From Nautilus pompilius (lineage: Eukaryota; Mollusca; Cephalopoda; Nautilida; Nautilidae), in the NCBI GenBank assembly GCA_018389105.1, contig JACATO010000600.1, positions 633,501 to 697,500 on the forward strand: a stretch of DNA of 64,000 bases, in the 5' to 3' direction. Below are positions 24,490-38,844 of this stretch, in pieces. Numbering within the stretch: the first letter of the stretch is position 1; each line of letters opens with the position of its first letter. Under the pieces are notes generated by a model. The model did no database searches, was not told where the DNA came from, and worked only from the letters and a program-made list of their open reading frames with translations. A program made the translations under genes and the position numbers.

Positions 24490-25504
24490 TACATACATGC
24501 ATCAAATTAAGATTTTTTTAATTTACAAGAGTCTAAAAACTCTTTCTTTTTTCTACTATCATCTCGAATTTTTAGATCTTTAAATACATTTTCTATTCAA
24601 AATGAATAATTTTGTTGAATACAATGCTACAAATTCAATCAACTATTAAATTGTTAATTTGCTAAATTACAAACAAATGAATTAAGTGATAATGAAAAGT
24701 GACATAAGAATTAATCAGTTAAAATCATTTTTACTTGAACCAAGTAATGTACATGCCTAAGGAGAGATAATTTCTATCATCTATTTTTAATTATAAGTAT
24801 GCAAAAAATATGCAAAATGCAGTTGTTTTTTCAAGAAATTATTATTATTATTTTATAGATAACAAGGGAACATTCATACAATGATTAAAAATTATATGTA
24901 TTGTTTTACATTCTACAATACATACATAGCACAACACAAGTGTGACTGAACCAAATGGATATTTTTCATTTCACATCCCACACTACATGCTTTTATATTA
25001 TAATGCAAAACTAGGACATGTGACATAAATACCTGTCATTTATTTTGCAAAATTTTCTTTTCTTTTACCCAAAAATGACAAATACAATTAGATATTGCTT
25101 CTTTCTCCAGTTACTCATAAGCCATTATGCTAACTTCATAATGAGTAGCATCAGTTGCTAATTAGTTAACGACCTAAAATAAAAACATCTAGCATAATAT
25201 TGTAACAAGCATAGGAAAGACACTAGGTCTTTCATGAAACTATAAAATTCCTAGGTAATATGAACCCTCTTATAATCAATCAAATGCTCAAGTTCCTCAA
25301 TAAACAATACTTTTTTTGCTCCTGCTGCATCAACTCAGCAACCCGTATTGTTACATTTACTATCACTTAGGAATTATACTACCTACTACAAAAAATCATT
25401 TTCAAGCAGGTTTAGACATCTTCTTGGCAAAACTTTGCCCAGATTTTCAAGGTCTAAGAACATTTCACAGCAGTGAGTTACAAGAGGGTAGTATGAAGTA
25501 TTAG

Positions 25505-25764
25505 TGACCTGATCTAAGTACAGTCAAGGGGTCTCAAACAGTGGTCAAGTGCAAGCCAATCAAAAGTTACCCATTAATTCTCCACCACATAAACCGAAAA
25601 TCCCTACTAAAACGTTTCATTTTAGATGTGGGAGAAAACTCAGACAGCTAGGTAACAAAAAATAAAGAAACCATGCCAAGGAGGCACAGCAAAACAAGCC
25701 AGGGATACAAACTTACTCCTTCAACCTTGACAGTTTAGTAGTTTACCACTGGAGCACTAGCCAA
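25505..25764 (-). repeat. tRNA-related SINE copy
   Basis: Plus-strand view shows the family pieces AATCCCTACTAAAACGTTTC, TTTTAGATGTGGGAGAAAA, GAAACCATGCCAAGGAGG and CTTCAACCTTGACAGTTTAG, then TTTACCACTGGAGCAC, which is the complement of the tRNA-like head. Confidence 0.75.
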
Positions 25765-28700
25765 CATATAGATATTTTTAAACACACGAACAATAAGAGT
25801 GTTAGCTATGTTAGTAATTTGCTAATATGGTATATCAGCCATTAAACAATTGCCAATGAACATAACTGTCTGCCATTAGAATTTTAATGTGTCAATTTAC
25901 TGCTACTTTTTAAAAAATCTTGTTATTTAAACACAACAATGTCCAGCATTCCCTTGTCTTAACAGCATGTAACATACCAAGAAAGGTTATGGCCTGTAAT
26001 CATGTTATCACAGTGACAAGAGCATATCAGTTTACAATGAACCTATAATGTCAACCTCATCAATAGGTCATCCATTAGACACTGATTGAGTACTGTCATA
26101 CCAAAGAGGGGAAACTGAAACCTTTGTTTGTTTTTGGTTCAACAAATTTTCAATGGTCCAGTAAATGATGAGGCAAAAATTTAGGTAGTAGGTAGTAGTA
26201 TTTTTATTGATATCTTTCTAAATAATCCTATAAACTGATTGTATAAGTGCTTCATGAATAAATTTTACTTCATCTTACATTGAGGCATTGGATTAGAGAA
26301 CAAAAAGACTGGCTTTACATGACATTTATTATTCTTGATACTTAATGATATGTAAATAAATACCATATAAAGATGGCTTTTTGTTTCTCTTTCTGTCTAT
26401 TGAGAATTATTTCATAATATCCAAATCTAAAAAAAATTGTTACATTAATTTCAGTATTAGTAAGTTTTAAATATTTTATGTAAAATGTTAGTAAAACTAT
26501 AACTATGCACATCAGTGTATAGTGACCAGTGCATTACTAACTTATCATTTTTATGCTTTCTTTTTTTTTTTTTGGTCAGTATACAGGGGATTTAGTCTGC
26601 ATAGCATTCACAGAGAAGTTGTGTTTTTTTAATTGTATTTACAGTATTACAAGAGATCAGTTTCCTGTTTGGTGACAATTCCAACAAAAAGTGCATTGGA
26701 TCAAATGCTATGCTTATAATTTCAACAATTCCAAAAAATGTTAAGGCTGCAAATTTCATTGTTGCATGTGGTTTTATGCTAACAGAGAAGAAATGGTAAA
26801 ATAAGTGTGTACCATGTCACATGATGCATTAATCAATTGCAAAATGTCTAGTGTGTTGTCAGTACCTTTAGGTAGTGAATGCATACTTTTAGTGGTACCA
26901 ACTTTTGAAGGTATGCCTATTCTGTGTATATATAGAAACTGAGTGATTGATTTATGAAACTTTGCAACAAAAGGATAAATTTATGAAACCTACAATTTCA
27001 TTTCCTTTTAAAAATGTACCAAAGTTTTAAACTTTTTTGTTGTTGTTTTTTAAATTTTGTTTTATTTTGCAGCAAGTATATGCTACTGAGTATGTAAATT
27101 TCTATGCTCAGGCTAGACAATTCATTCCGATTTAAATTCTTTTACTAGGGTATAAAATATAATACATGTATGCCAAAGTACAGTATATAAAGCATCCAAC
27201 GACAAATGATGTTAATGTTAATTTTTCTTAAGAATTAATATTAAATTACCAGAAACTCAAGAAATGGTCTTAGATCAAAGTAAAATTGTATGCATACTAA
27301 TCATCCAAAGAGAGTTTCCTTACATCTGGATGTTGTTTGTTTTATATTTTTTTCAATCCTGAAATATCATGCAGGAGTTTGACTTACTTATAAGTTTTGT
27401 ACCATTTGAAAACAAATATGCTTTTCTGTATTAAAATAACTCTAGCCTCCAATTAATCACTATCAAAGTTTCTCCTATTTGTTTTATCAGCCCTTCAGAT
27501 CCATGAAGAAAAATGTGTAACCCTTTTTTTCATTATCTCTGTTTATACAATATATTACAAGAGATGTTCAAATGTAACCCTCCCAGCCAAATAAAATTAG
27601 TGTAATTATATTTTCAGCCAAGTTGTATCAGAATACTCCTAGTATTACTACTATAAAGTTTTTTATAAAAAAGAAAATTTCTTTGTGATTGCTTTTTTCA
27701 TCACCAAAAGCTCAAGTATTTCTCCATTTATTGGTTTATTTTCTCTTTTTCAAATTTTTCATTACTTTGTTTTATTCAAGACAAAAAATAAACCAGCTTT
27801 TATAAATATATATAAAGAAACAGTAGTCAATTGAAGATGATGATGATAATAATATAAAACAGTTTAAAATTACTAATTATATTTCAGAAAAAATAAAATT
27901 GTGTTTGTATGTGGGTACAAGAGATAAGTACTTACATAAATTTGTTAAGTAAAAATCTGTTATCTTCCAAAAGTTATCCACTATAAGTCAATACGTTGTT
28001 TAACTTCAAATATTGTGTGAAGTAGCTATCATGTTTCCTTAACTCTATCTATCACAATAATTAATTTTCTAAAACTTTTGTTCTTTAATCAGCACTGCTA
28101 GACTAGACTAGTACACAAAGGCTGGAACTCATGGATTATATTTCTGAAAGATGAGAATGGATAGATAACATTATGATAACCTTGAAACATGGGGCGTCTA
28201 CTTTTACCTGGGTCAGTAACAAGCTAGTAACAGATGTACTATAAAAAGGATTTAAAAGAATCTAAATACCTTATACAAACATTACTCAATAATGGTAGCT
28301 CCAAGTTACCATTAAAGATGGGTTACTGAACAAAGAAGATACACAACAAAAATAAATTTAAAAATCAAAAGATAATAATTATATCTTATTAAAAATCCAA
28401 AGAGATTTATCCTTTTCCTAACCTAAGATTTCAAAAAAGACTCATAACAATGAACCTTAGTAAACTGCAACTTTCAACATTGAATATTATTAATTAACAT
28501 CCAAATGATAAAAATTTATAATTTACCTTTATATTTAAAACAATAACATAAAACTTTTTCATATTGAATCTCAAACTTAAGTTCCTAGCACACAAACTTT
28601 GCTAAATTTAGTTCTTTTGTTTGTTTGTTTCATATCTTAAATTCAAAAATTACAATTTATTAATGTAAATATAGTAATCTAGGCATTTAGTTGACATTTG

Positions 28701-31700
28701 CAATTAAATTACTGGAAAAAGAAGGAATCAATTTAACCTTTGCTAAAGAACTAAATAATTTTACTAAATAGCAAATGAGTAAAATATTATGCCATACTTT
28801 AAAAATAAAAATGAATGCAACTTAGAATTATGTGCAAATATTCAAAAACAAAATAAGTACTAACCACCATAATTTTGTTTGCAATATTTCTTACATAAAT
28901 GTGATTGTTATCATATTGAGTGTGCGATAAAGAGAAATGACATCAGAAAATCATATGAAGATCACCTGACAGGATAGAGCATGCACAGAAGGGTGAAAGG
29001 GGGAAGGTGATGAGGAGATGTTAGGGAGTGGCATGGTGTGAAGTACAGCCTACAGTGAGAAAGTCCAGGGGAGAATTTACAAGGTAAGAGAGATTAACAG
29101 TGATAACCAAATTCAACACCAGAAACAAAAACAAAAAACAATCTTCTATTCAAAAAGAAAAGCAAGAATGAATCAAAGTCTCCTATTATTCCTTTCATTT
29201 ACAAGCAGATATCACTGTAAGAAATCTTGCCCAGTTTTAATTAATGTAATGAAAGGCTAGTAAACTGCATTTTAGAAAATATTTACAAATGAGAGTTAAA
29301 AAAACATCTGAAAACAAAACAAAAATGTAAACTTGATAGCAGTTCCTTTTGTATACCTTATTTCATTTCATTTGTACAACAATTAAATGTTCATTGCCTT
29401 ATTTGAGAAAATGTGCAATATCTTCCAGTTAAGCCTGGCTTTGAAAGCTTTTGAATCAAACCTTTGTACAAAGGAAACTATCTTCTGGTTTAGTTTTCAT
29501 GTAGACCCACAAGGCACACCAGACAGTATATTTTAACTAAATAAATGAGAATTAAAATTATTCAAAAGTTTAAGTTTGGATTTGAAATTTCAACATTTTG
29601 TTTCTATTTATCACATGCACAATGGAGATTTATTTCTTCACTGTTCATAAATTTCCTGCACATTTATTCTTATTTATATATGCCAAGTAATAATGTGCTG
29701 ACAGTAAAGTTGTTTGAGTTGATAAAAAAGTATGCTGAAGGTGTCATTATCTTTGATTCCTAAACAATTAACTATTAGGATTTTTGATGCAAGAGGGCAA
29801 TGTTGCAAAATGTCAAATAAAGACATTGTTATACTTTTGTTTCTCTTTCCATTTTCAAAAATACTCATGTCAATATATATATATATGTAATCTGTTTAGT
29901 TGTCAACCAAAACATACAAATAAAAAAATCTAAAAAAATCTTCTGTAAACACTAATCCATTGATAAACTACCCAAACATTCTCTGTTTACTATTAACTTT
30001 GGAATCACTTGTTCCTTTTGTTTCCAGCACATTTTTTTCCACAGGTAGATACAATGCCACTAAAATTTATGGCTATTTAACCTTCAGAATCAATTCATAA
30101 AAGTCTTGTGACCTTTATATCAAAGCTGCTGTGAGGTCTGTTAAAAGATTATCAATCTATTACAATGCATTGTGCTTCCTCTTTCAGATTTATGACATTT
30201 ATACTTAGACTAACAGCCTGTGAAATAAACCCAAAACTCTTTAACTAAAGCAATATAAATGAGATTTATTTCCACAGATCCTTTTGAATGAGTATAATTG
30301 GAATCAATACCAAGCACCTATTTTCCATTATATATCCTAATGAAATCATTCCTGTAAACAGTCTGTAAGAAAAATCTTTACAACTCTTCCTATATCGAGA
30401 TTCCTCTACTTTGGTCCTGGCTATTCATATTTATTGGCCACTGTTACACAGAATTTTCATTCAGCAAAAAATATTCACGTTCCACACAATGTCAGTCATG
30501 CTGAAAATCAGAAGTAACAATAACAGACTGTGGCTCTAGTCACTTTATTATTCATTGGTTGACTCCTGCTGCTGCTGCCCAGGAAAGCCCTGGTACACAG
30601 AAAAATGTGTGCTCCCATGACACTGTCATTCTCTCAGTGGGTTAATTATTCCTTCTCAGAAACAACACGTGATTGTGGCACTACAGCAAACAAGAAAAAA
30701 TAATAAAATTTCATGAATCACTCAAGCATAGTATAATTAGATTTTAGAATATATTTATGGACCATAAACAGACAAACCTGGTCTAACAGATGTGTTAGAA
30801 CAAAATTATAATCATTATTTTTTTTTTTTCAACACATACTATATTCTCTCAGTATATTTTAAAAAATTCTAAAATACGTATAGATTTTATTTAATTCATA
30901 ATATATTGGTAAAAAAAACAACAAAAATGTATAAAATGTTCAATAAGCAATTTTCAAAAGCAAGCTAGGCTTGAACTTAAAATCTTTTCTGAGAAAAAGC
31001 AAAATATTTATTAAGATTACATTTTTTAAAAAATTGTAACTAATTTTATCAATGCCAGACAACATGCAGTACTAAGTTAGTAATTATGCAGATTTAAATC
31101 TATGTTGGACAACTTTGTGCTACCTCAAGTAAATGGAACTCATGCTATTGTTGTCACAAAATACTGAAATAAAAACTAACTATATGTTAACTGCAAAAGC
31201 GAAGAGAAATCTGTCTATCAAGAACGATATATATGCTAGAGGCATCCAAATAAAATCCAGCTGAAATAGCATTTCTGTAATGGTATATGACTGCTTAATT
31301 TGAATGTCTGGGGTTTAAGAATTTAGAAATTCAGTCACCTTATGACTGAAAAACTATCAATGAAAGTACTAAAGAACTGGGACCAAACAATCTAAGCAAC
31401 AATGCTCTGAATAATAAAAATTTAGGAAAAACAATACTTTAAATAAACAAAAAGCATACTGATATACTTTTTGACTTTCAATAGTGACATAAAATTATTA
31501 CAATATTTAAATTGTTTAAATCATATTAATAAGATTTGCAAGAATCTAGTTTTTCTTAAATAAATTTAATTTGAAAAATGTTTGAAATTAAATATATGAC
31601 ATTTCATTTTGACAAAGATACTCAAGTAATCCATGCCTACGTATTTTAAAGGATGGCACCACATGGTAAAATTTTTAGTGTTCTCTATCCTTTCTTTTCT

Positions 31701-34700
31701 GAAATAAACTGTCATGGGAATTATTGCTTAAATTTTTTAAAAATTCAACATTTTTGCAGCTCATACAAAATAAAACTAAACCTTTTTTTTAAATGCTGAT
31801 TTATATATATATTTTTTTTTTTTGAAGATTGAAAGTTTGAAAAAAAAATCTATTAATGTTTCTTTATGCTAATTTAAAATTTTTTCCAAGTTATGAAGTG
31901 TTCATTTTTTTGGTCTCTATGCTTGTTGCTCAGTTTCTTAAGAGTGTGATGTATGGCAGTAAAAAAATCTGAATTAATTTTTCTGTTTTACAGGAAAAAA
32001 ACAGAAAACAAACTATCGGCATGCATATATTTAAGGGCCCATATATGCTACACATTTTTTAAAGAAAATATTTACAATTAATTCTGCTGTTTTTTAAATA
32101 TTTAGTTACAAAGATACAACATCAGTAGGTTAACATGCCAGTAATATTAACAGAAAGGCATTTTTGTCTTGTATTTCTCTTGGCTAAGAATAGATAAAGC
32201 AGTTGAGGTGCACCATTTTTATATTGCACAATGGCAAGACAACCATTAAAAATTAGTTAGTTGTCTGCAGGACATATTTTAGAATGATAATAAAAAAAAC
32301 TAAAATGGATACATATGTTTCTAGTTAAGACACAAAAAATGTGATATCATTTTACAATTGCTTTATTTATCAGTAATTAAAATCAATTATTACAGTTAAT
32401 GGATAATAAGATAAGCTGATAAGAATTGCTGTTTTTTAAAAAAAAAAACATCATACATGGAACAAGCTCTATAGTGTTATATTAACTAAAGAACCCACAG
32501 TATCTATTGCTTTCTTGAGTGGGGTGAAAATTGAGATTGATTCTTACTGTATCAATCAAATGCCACCAAGTCCACTTCTTATTTTTGTTTTCTCTCCATG
32601 GTATATGAAAACAAAAAACATTGTTATAAGTCAAGTTTTTTTTTTTTAAATAACACTAAGTTATATATATACACTACCCTACACACATTATATCAAAGTT
32701 TTATTCAACTTAGCTGAAAATAAGGGGCACACCCATATATATATATAAAGTATATGCTTCTTAGAGATTCTCAAGATTAAAAAATCATAAATGCTAAAAA
32801 ATTGTGATATTTGATAAATTTCAAAGAAGATACTTACCAACTGTTAGTCTACAGTAATTTTATCATCATTACTAGTTTTACTTAAACATCTTAAAATTTG
32901 GTTACATGCTAAAGTCAGTACTTTTTTTAAAAAAAATTTTAATTGCAGTCTTCATCTGCAAAGATAAAGATATTTGGTTCATCTCTTTTTAGATTTTATT
33001 CATTTCACAGATTGCTGAATATTGCACACGTAAACAAAACCATTAACTTCTATTAGCAGGAACACTCCCCCATCACATTCCTAAGATTACAAATCCCACC
33101 CTTTTTCTTTTTTGTCAGCAACCCTTAAGTTTCAATATTACATTCACTTTTTTTTTTTAAGGGAGGGAATCAATAGCATAAAATAAACTGTAGCTATATG
33201 CCATTAAATATTTTTACAGGTTTTACAGCATCAAATTTCACTGTGCATACATGCATTTAAATCCTTATCTGTCACAAGACCTAAATTATTATGATTGATG
33301 TTCTAGAAGACAGACATCATGCACCAAAGAAACCAGTGTAAATTCCATTTTATTTAATTTATTACTTTAAGTTAGCTACATTTACAGGCTTTGTATCTTT
33401 CACAAAATTCTGCCAAAAACGTATTTAGTTGACTGAAGTCTCAGAAAATTCCTAAAAGTATATGCAGTTTTCTAACTACTTGTGTTTCACTAGTGAAGGG
33501 TTTGGTTAGTCAAATAAAAAATATTTTCATACTTAATTTAATATTCAAAAAGTCAAAACGACAAAGAAAAAATAGTTCATTTTAAATAAAACACAAAGTA
33601 TTTGATGCATTAAATGTGGAAAAAAAAGTCATTAAAAAAACTTGCAAATAAATTTAATGCTAAATATTGGACTATATACTTTACATAAAATGTGTTTGAT
33701 TAATATATAATTGTTAGTTTACTACAAAGAGGGCTCATTATACTTTTTTACTGATAGGGCTTGTGTCAGTTTACTACTGATAATGCTCGTGTTTCTTACA
33801 ACAGCATTAGTACTATGATAGTAATTATAGTGAGATATGGACAAAAAAACAATCAATAAAAGAAATTTTTTTTTTTTCATTTTGAAAACTTTCAGGTGCC
33901 AAAGCCAGAAGATTTCTTTTGACTGGACTTTTGAAGCAAAATCTTGAAAAACAAAAATAAATATATGAATTCTAAAACTCTTCATCTCTCATAATTCTGG
34001 TATTCAGAGAGCTACACAATATCAATCTTTTCTGAATTGTAAAATGTTGGATTCAGATGAGCTCAAGGTGATAGCAAAACAGAAATCAAGAGTCTGCTTT
34101 TGTCCAAAACCTGTAATGGTTTTGAGATTTATAAAGTAGGAATTTTCCTTGAAGTGCTAAGTTTAAAAAAAAAACCAATGCAATGATAAAATGATCCTAT
34201 TGCTGCAGAAAAATCTAGTTTATCAAAAAAATGAATGATCACAGAGTTACCCTTAAGAACAACATAGTTCAAACAAAAATAAACGTGCATTGTCACAAAA
34301 CAACAGGTGTTTATTTTATTATTTTTAGTCTTTCATGATCATATAACATCAACATTCAATTACTTTCAAGCTCAGCGATTTTTTTCCTCGTTGAATAAAG
34401 AGAGATGAACAAATCCCCCCAAAGCAACAATTTAAGTAATCTGGAAAACAACAACTTATTTTTTTAATTATCCTTCCTCCCACAATAAATGCCACTCTTG
34501 TCCCTTTTGTGTTTCACGTTAATTGTTCTAGGCTTTTAAATCATGATCCCCTAAATTTTTCTAGGGGAGAGAAATACTTGTTGGATATGCAACTGTAAGA
34601 AAAATAAAGGGCAACAGTATATATATATATGCATCTTTGCAAAAATACTAAAAATCCCCCCCTCACACCAAATGTCTCCTTTATATGGTCAAAAATTACA

Positions 34701-35274
34701 TTAAAATGCTGTAAATAATCCATCTGTCCTGATGACAGAATAACTTACCAAGCAGATATTTACCTGAAAAATGAATCTCTGTCCTTAAATACCTGTTGAA
34801 AAAACTTTTGTTCAGTAATGAAAAAAGTATCAATATTAATTTCTCGGTGAAAGTTAATGCACGTGTATAATAAACCAAAAAAATAATTTGAGAGGGCTCA
34901 CTTGAAAAATGGTTTGAGAAAGCTTAAGTATTTTAGATTATGCTTTGTGTAAGCGAAAAGATATGAAAGATAAAAATGCCAGAAATGAATTAAGAAAGAA
35001 TAGGCAAGATTTAGTCTAAAGTGAAATCTAAACAATATTAGAATAAAGAAAATCCATTCTTTGCTGGGAAGGGGGCTATTTTGTTGTTGTTTTTTTTTCC
35101 TTCTAATTATGGTTATCTGTTAAAGTTAGCAAGGATACACAATTAATTAATTTCTCTTGTTGTTTCTTAGTCAAGTAGTAAAAACTGAAAAGAAAAATTC
35201 AATGAATATTTGTTGTCAAAACCCCTTCTCCAAGAAACTACACACAACTTAAAAACCATGATAGTTAACTCTCT

Positions 35275-35525
35275 GTAAATTACCCAGGATGCATTTGCAT
35301 CCCATTACCTTCAAATTTGTAGAACTCAGCATAGGTTGAGCTATAGAGGCTGTGACACATAATACCTTACCTTTGTAATGACAAATCTCCAGCCCATATG
35401 TTTTGGATCACAAGTGTGTTGACTAAATATAAAGCCAGTACAATACAAATACCAACTAGTGTGTCTGGGCTAGAATGTGATATAAGAAAGGTAAAAAATG
35501 ATGTGATATACAGAGGGTTAAACAA
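35275..35525 (+). repeat. unclassified dispersed repeat, copy 1
   Basis: Aligns with the reverse complement of about 43885-44107. Shared blocks include GTGAYACATAATACCTT-like sequence, TAATGACAAATCT, GGATCACAA/TATCACAAATA, AACTAGTGTGTCTGGGCTAG versus TCTAGTGCTTCTAGGCTGG, and GATGTGRTATA. No coding sequence and no clear tRNA-like promoter are visible, so the element class is unknown. Confidence 0.6.
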
Positions 35526-36353
35526 CTACACTCATCATGGTTGCTCAAAAGTTTGTCTGTTTTAACACAGAAAATCTAAATATAAAATTTTTTAAAAAGT
35601 TCATTCAGAAAAATACATTTTTAAAAAATTCAGTAGATTTTAGAATGTCTAAAATTAACCAGCTTTTAAAGAAATCACGCCCATCAATATATATTTAGAA
35701 TTAACAGCAAATACTAGAAATGACAAGCAACCACCGATTGGTTCCTTAACAAATATTTTGCTTTTTTGTATTTTAAACAAAAATTTTCAGAAAAGTATAA
35801 CTTATGAGTTACATCAAGATTAAAACTGTTCCCATAATTACAATTTTAAGTGTTTTAAATGTCTGCATTTCTTTTAAACAAATCAGGTTCCAAAGCATAA
35901 AATGTAAATGCTATTTTAATTTGGGGACCATATTTAGCATCTTTAAGTTACTGTTTGTTCAGAAACATGATCTGGTAAGAGAGATTTACTTGTGCCTGGC
36001 ATTGCAGAAAGTTTTCATTCTACTTTTAAAGACAAATTTTAATATTCCTTACAAATCTGAAACTTTGCCAGAGCAATTCTCTCCAACAGCATTTAGCAAC
36101 AGCAGTATATTAAAACAAAACTTACAGTACCTCAATTCTTTATCAGTCCTGTGCTGCTCTGAATTCACAAGAAATTTCTTAAACAGCTACTATCTATAAG
36201 TATATAGAGACCTGTTCCCTTGATCTCTGTGAAATACTACAGGTAAAGTTATGTCAATTAAGTTAGCACACACACACACAATCTGCAAATATATCCATCT
36301 TTTACTTTTTAAGATATTCCATAAAAAAGAAAAGAATTAAAAAGTTTACCTAC

Positions 36354-36700
36354 CATCCCATCACACACTGTTAAAGCCACAGAAGAATTTTTTTCAGAAA
36401 ATATTTTCCCTGTGTAATAACATTTTTTATCTAATAATGCATCATGCTGAAATTTTCCTGTGGGTGGTTTGGAAACATTCTGAAAATCCAATGACCTGTG
36501 ATAAACTCGGAATCCAGGAGCAATAAGATTTCTATTCCATGATAATTCCAGGTGAAATTGTTTATTGATTCCACTGATGTTAAAATAAAGCTTTTCTGCA
36601 GATGGACTTCGTCTTGCCCGTTTCCTATTATCATGGTAAAAATTGGTGGAAAGAGGCAATCCATTTTCATCCACTGGTAATGGGTAAACAACTTCATAAT
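36354..36700 (-). CDS. ADAMTS16/18: ADAMTS-like propeptide exon (Pep_M12B)
   Basis: This 347-bp exon carries most of the M12B-type propeptide that keeps ADAMTS zymogens inactive in the secretory pathway. It starts after a polypyrimidine tract and TTTAAG acceptor and reads DYEVVYPLPVDENG in phase 1 from the previous exon. Visible landmarks are the basic run RKRARR near residue 25, FHLEL and LIAPGFRVYHR in the beta-rich core, the conserved cysteines in CYYTG and TVCDG, and three N-glycosylation sequons (NIS, NVS, NSS). The preferred donor is GTAGGT at 36353-36348, ending after CDGM in phase 0. A second donor GTAAAC at 36349-36344 would extend the exon to 36350. Resemblance to ADAMTS16/18 (and 2/3/14) is from family knowledge. 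Confidence 0.9.
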
Positions 36701-38058
36701 CTTAAAGAAGAAAAAAAATTATTAATGAAAATTAAATAATTTTATCTAAAATATTAATAAAATAAAAGGAAATTCAATTTGATTAGAAAGACAAACTGCA
36801 TTCCACAAAATTAAATTTAATTTTAAAACGTAATCAAAATCTACACCAAAAATTGTGAAACCAGCAAGTCACAGATTCAAGACCAAAAGGGGTCATGCAG
36901 CTTGTCCTTTCTCAAGAACTAGATCCTGATGAAATGACAGAAAGAATATCTAAAATAGGTTCATTATTACTAACAATGTGGTACTGGAAAATGTCTGAAC
37001 TATTCATCTTCTTTCATCTTTACTATTACTACTACAAAACTGGCATGATAGGCCTATTGAGATCATTGGCCACCTCATTTCCATCAATTGTGTGCCGTCT
37101 CTTCTTGTCTGCTTCTACTTCCTGAACCAGCAAATCCTTCCATCCAGTTTGTGATTTCCCTCTGGGCCATCTCCCCTACATCTCAATCTTGTACTCTCTC
37201 ACCCCTGCATGTAGAATGTGTCCACAATCTTCACTATACTTAATAGATATTAAATGAATAGTATTGCTATTCTCATTTTGTATCTGCATTCAAAAATACA
37301 AACGTTTTATGCTAACATAATAATTTGCTCTCATAGCAATTTAACCTAAAATTTCTAAGTTATCAGCTGAAGTGGTAACTTCAATGATTTAGCAAGTAGT
37401 CTGTCTGGTTTCAGCAAATGCAAACCCTACTTATATGACATTAATTTGGCTGCTTATATTGTACTTCTTTATGCCAGTATTTGATTTACTTTAGCATACT
37501 GAATTTTCAAAATGACTGGATTTCTTTGGGAAAGAAGTGATCAGTGTTTCTCAGTCTTTTTATTTTAGTTGACAACATTTTTGCTATTTAATGTCACCAG
37601 CAAAAATTTTGCAATTATCCTTAAATATTAGAAGGTTGCCTTTTTTACCTACTATGTTGATGTAAATTCATGGAATACTCTGTTCAGTAGAAATGTTGAA
37701 GTTAGATTATTAATCAGTTTTAAAAGCATACTGTATGTCTATTCCTGGGAACAAGGACTCTACATAAGTTATAAACTTCCTTCCCCTGACTTACCTTATA
37801 ATCTAGATGTTAGATAAACCACATGGAAATTAAACATAGACAATAAGAAATGCAGATGTCTGACTTTATCCCATGCACATAACATGACAACAGTTCTACT
37901 TTTAAACACATCATTATACCATTAAATGTAATAAATATATATTAAGTACTCCAGACTTTGTCTCTAATAGAATACAACATACCAAGCAGCATTCCAGATT
38001 ATGCGAAACTTTCACACATTCTACACAACACATTTATAATGACAAATCAATAATAGTA

Positions 38059-38358
38059 TTAAAGTAATATCATCTTAAATGTACATGTCCTACATATTAA
38101 TGCAGAATACCACTCTCTCACCAAAACTGTAAATGGTGGGTATCCAAGTTCATGATGTACTGGTATAGTGTAGAAAAAGACCAAAGTTCTACCCCTATTG
38201 TAGACTGACTTGATTTGGCAAACCTCCCATTGCATTCTCACTCTTATGCACCAGCTTGTTGGTTTAGGCTCCCTACAGACACTATGGTTGCTCCCCCAGG
38301 TAAACACAGTAGTTGTGAACTTTTTATTCCTGATAAAGATGAAAATACCAGGCCCCAC
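38059..38358 (-). repeat. unclassified segment with a 99-codon open frame
   Basis: A less AT-rich patch inside the 25-kb intron. The minus-strand frame runs from MGPGIFIFIRN through QWEVCQIKSVYNRGRTLVFF to the stop. I recognise no domain. The composition and position suggest a dispersed repeat rather than a gene, because no splice sites in a matching phase are obvious. Confidence 0.35.
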
Positions 38359-38794
38359 AAGGTGCAGGAATAGTAAAACTTTTTAGTGGTAGCCATAGCA
38401 CTATGGAACCTCACTGAATATGTCTACAGTTGTAGACCATGATATCTGAGTGGTAACACCATGAGCAATAAATTAGTAGCAATTTCATGATCTACATATC
38501 TATCAAGCAAATAAAAAAAAAAGAATTTTATCAAGTACATTAAAATAAATTAAAGCTTTCATACAGTATGCTTAAGAGAAAAATACTCATGCTCTATACA
38601 GGAATGTGTATATCTATAAATACAATGTTATAAAGGTAAGAAAAAGCAAAATGCTTTACTGAATACACAAAAATTCTTGGAAATGGTTAAAACATGAAAT
38701 CACTTGACAGTAACAAGACAAACATGATTAAAACAATGCTCTATAGATTTTCAAAAAGAAAAACGACAAAATTTTAATATGTATATGTGTTTGC

Positions 38795-38800
<6 letters not shown>

Positions 38801-38832
<32 letters not shown>

Positions 38833-38844
38833 TGTGTGTGTGTG
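38801..38844. repeat. (GT)n microsatellite preceded by GCGCGC
   Basis: About 22 GT units with one interruption near 38825, directly after TTGCGCGCAC. Confidence 0.95.

Larger units (their letters stand above)
19147..36353. other. 17.2-kb intron of the ADAMTS-like gene
   Basis: Contains a hAT (Charlie/ZBED-type) fossil (about 20600-22134), a compound microsatellite (22553-22638), a SINE (25505-25764), a TA-rich run (24464-24489) and one copy of an unclassified repeat (35275-35525). A 131-codon plus-strand open frame at 35804-36199 has no family resemblance. 26200-35200 is otherwise plain AT-rich intron in which I recognise nothing. Confidence 0.75.

Noticed and set aside
35804..36199. 131-codon plus-strand open frame
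   Set aside because: It lies antisense within the intron next to the propeptide exon, has no recognisable domain and a composition expected of AT-rich DNA. No splice or promoter support was seen.
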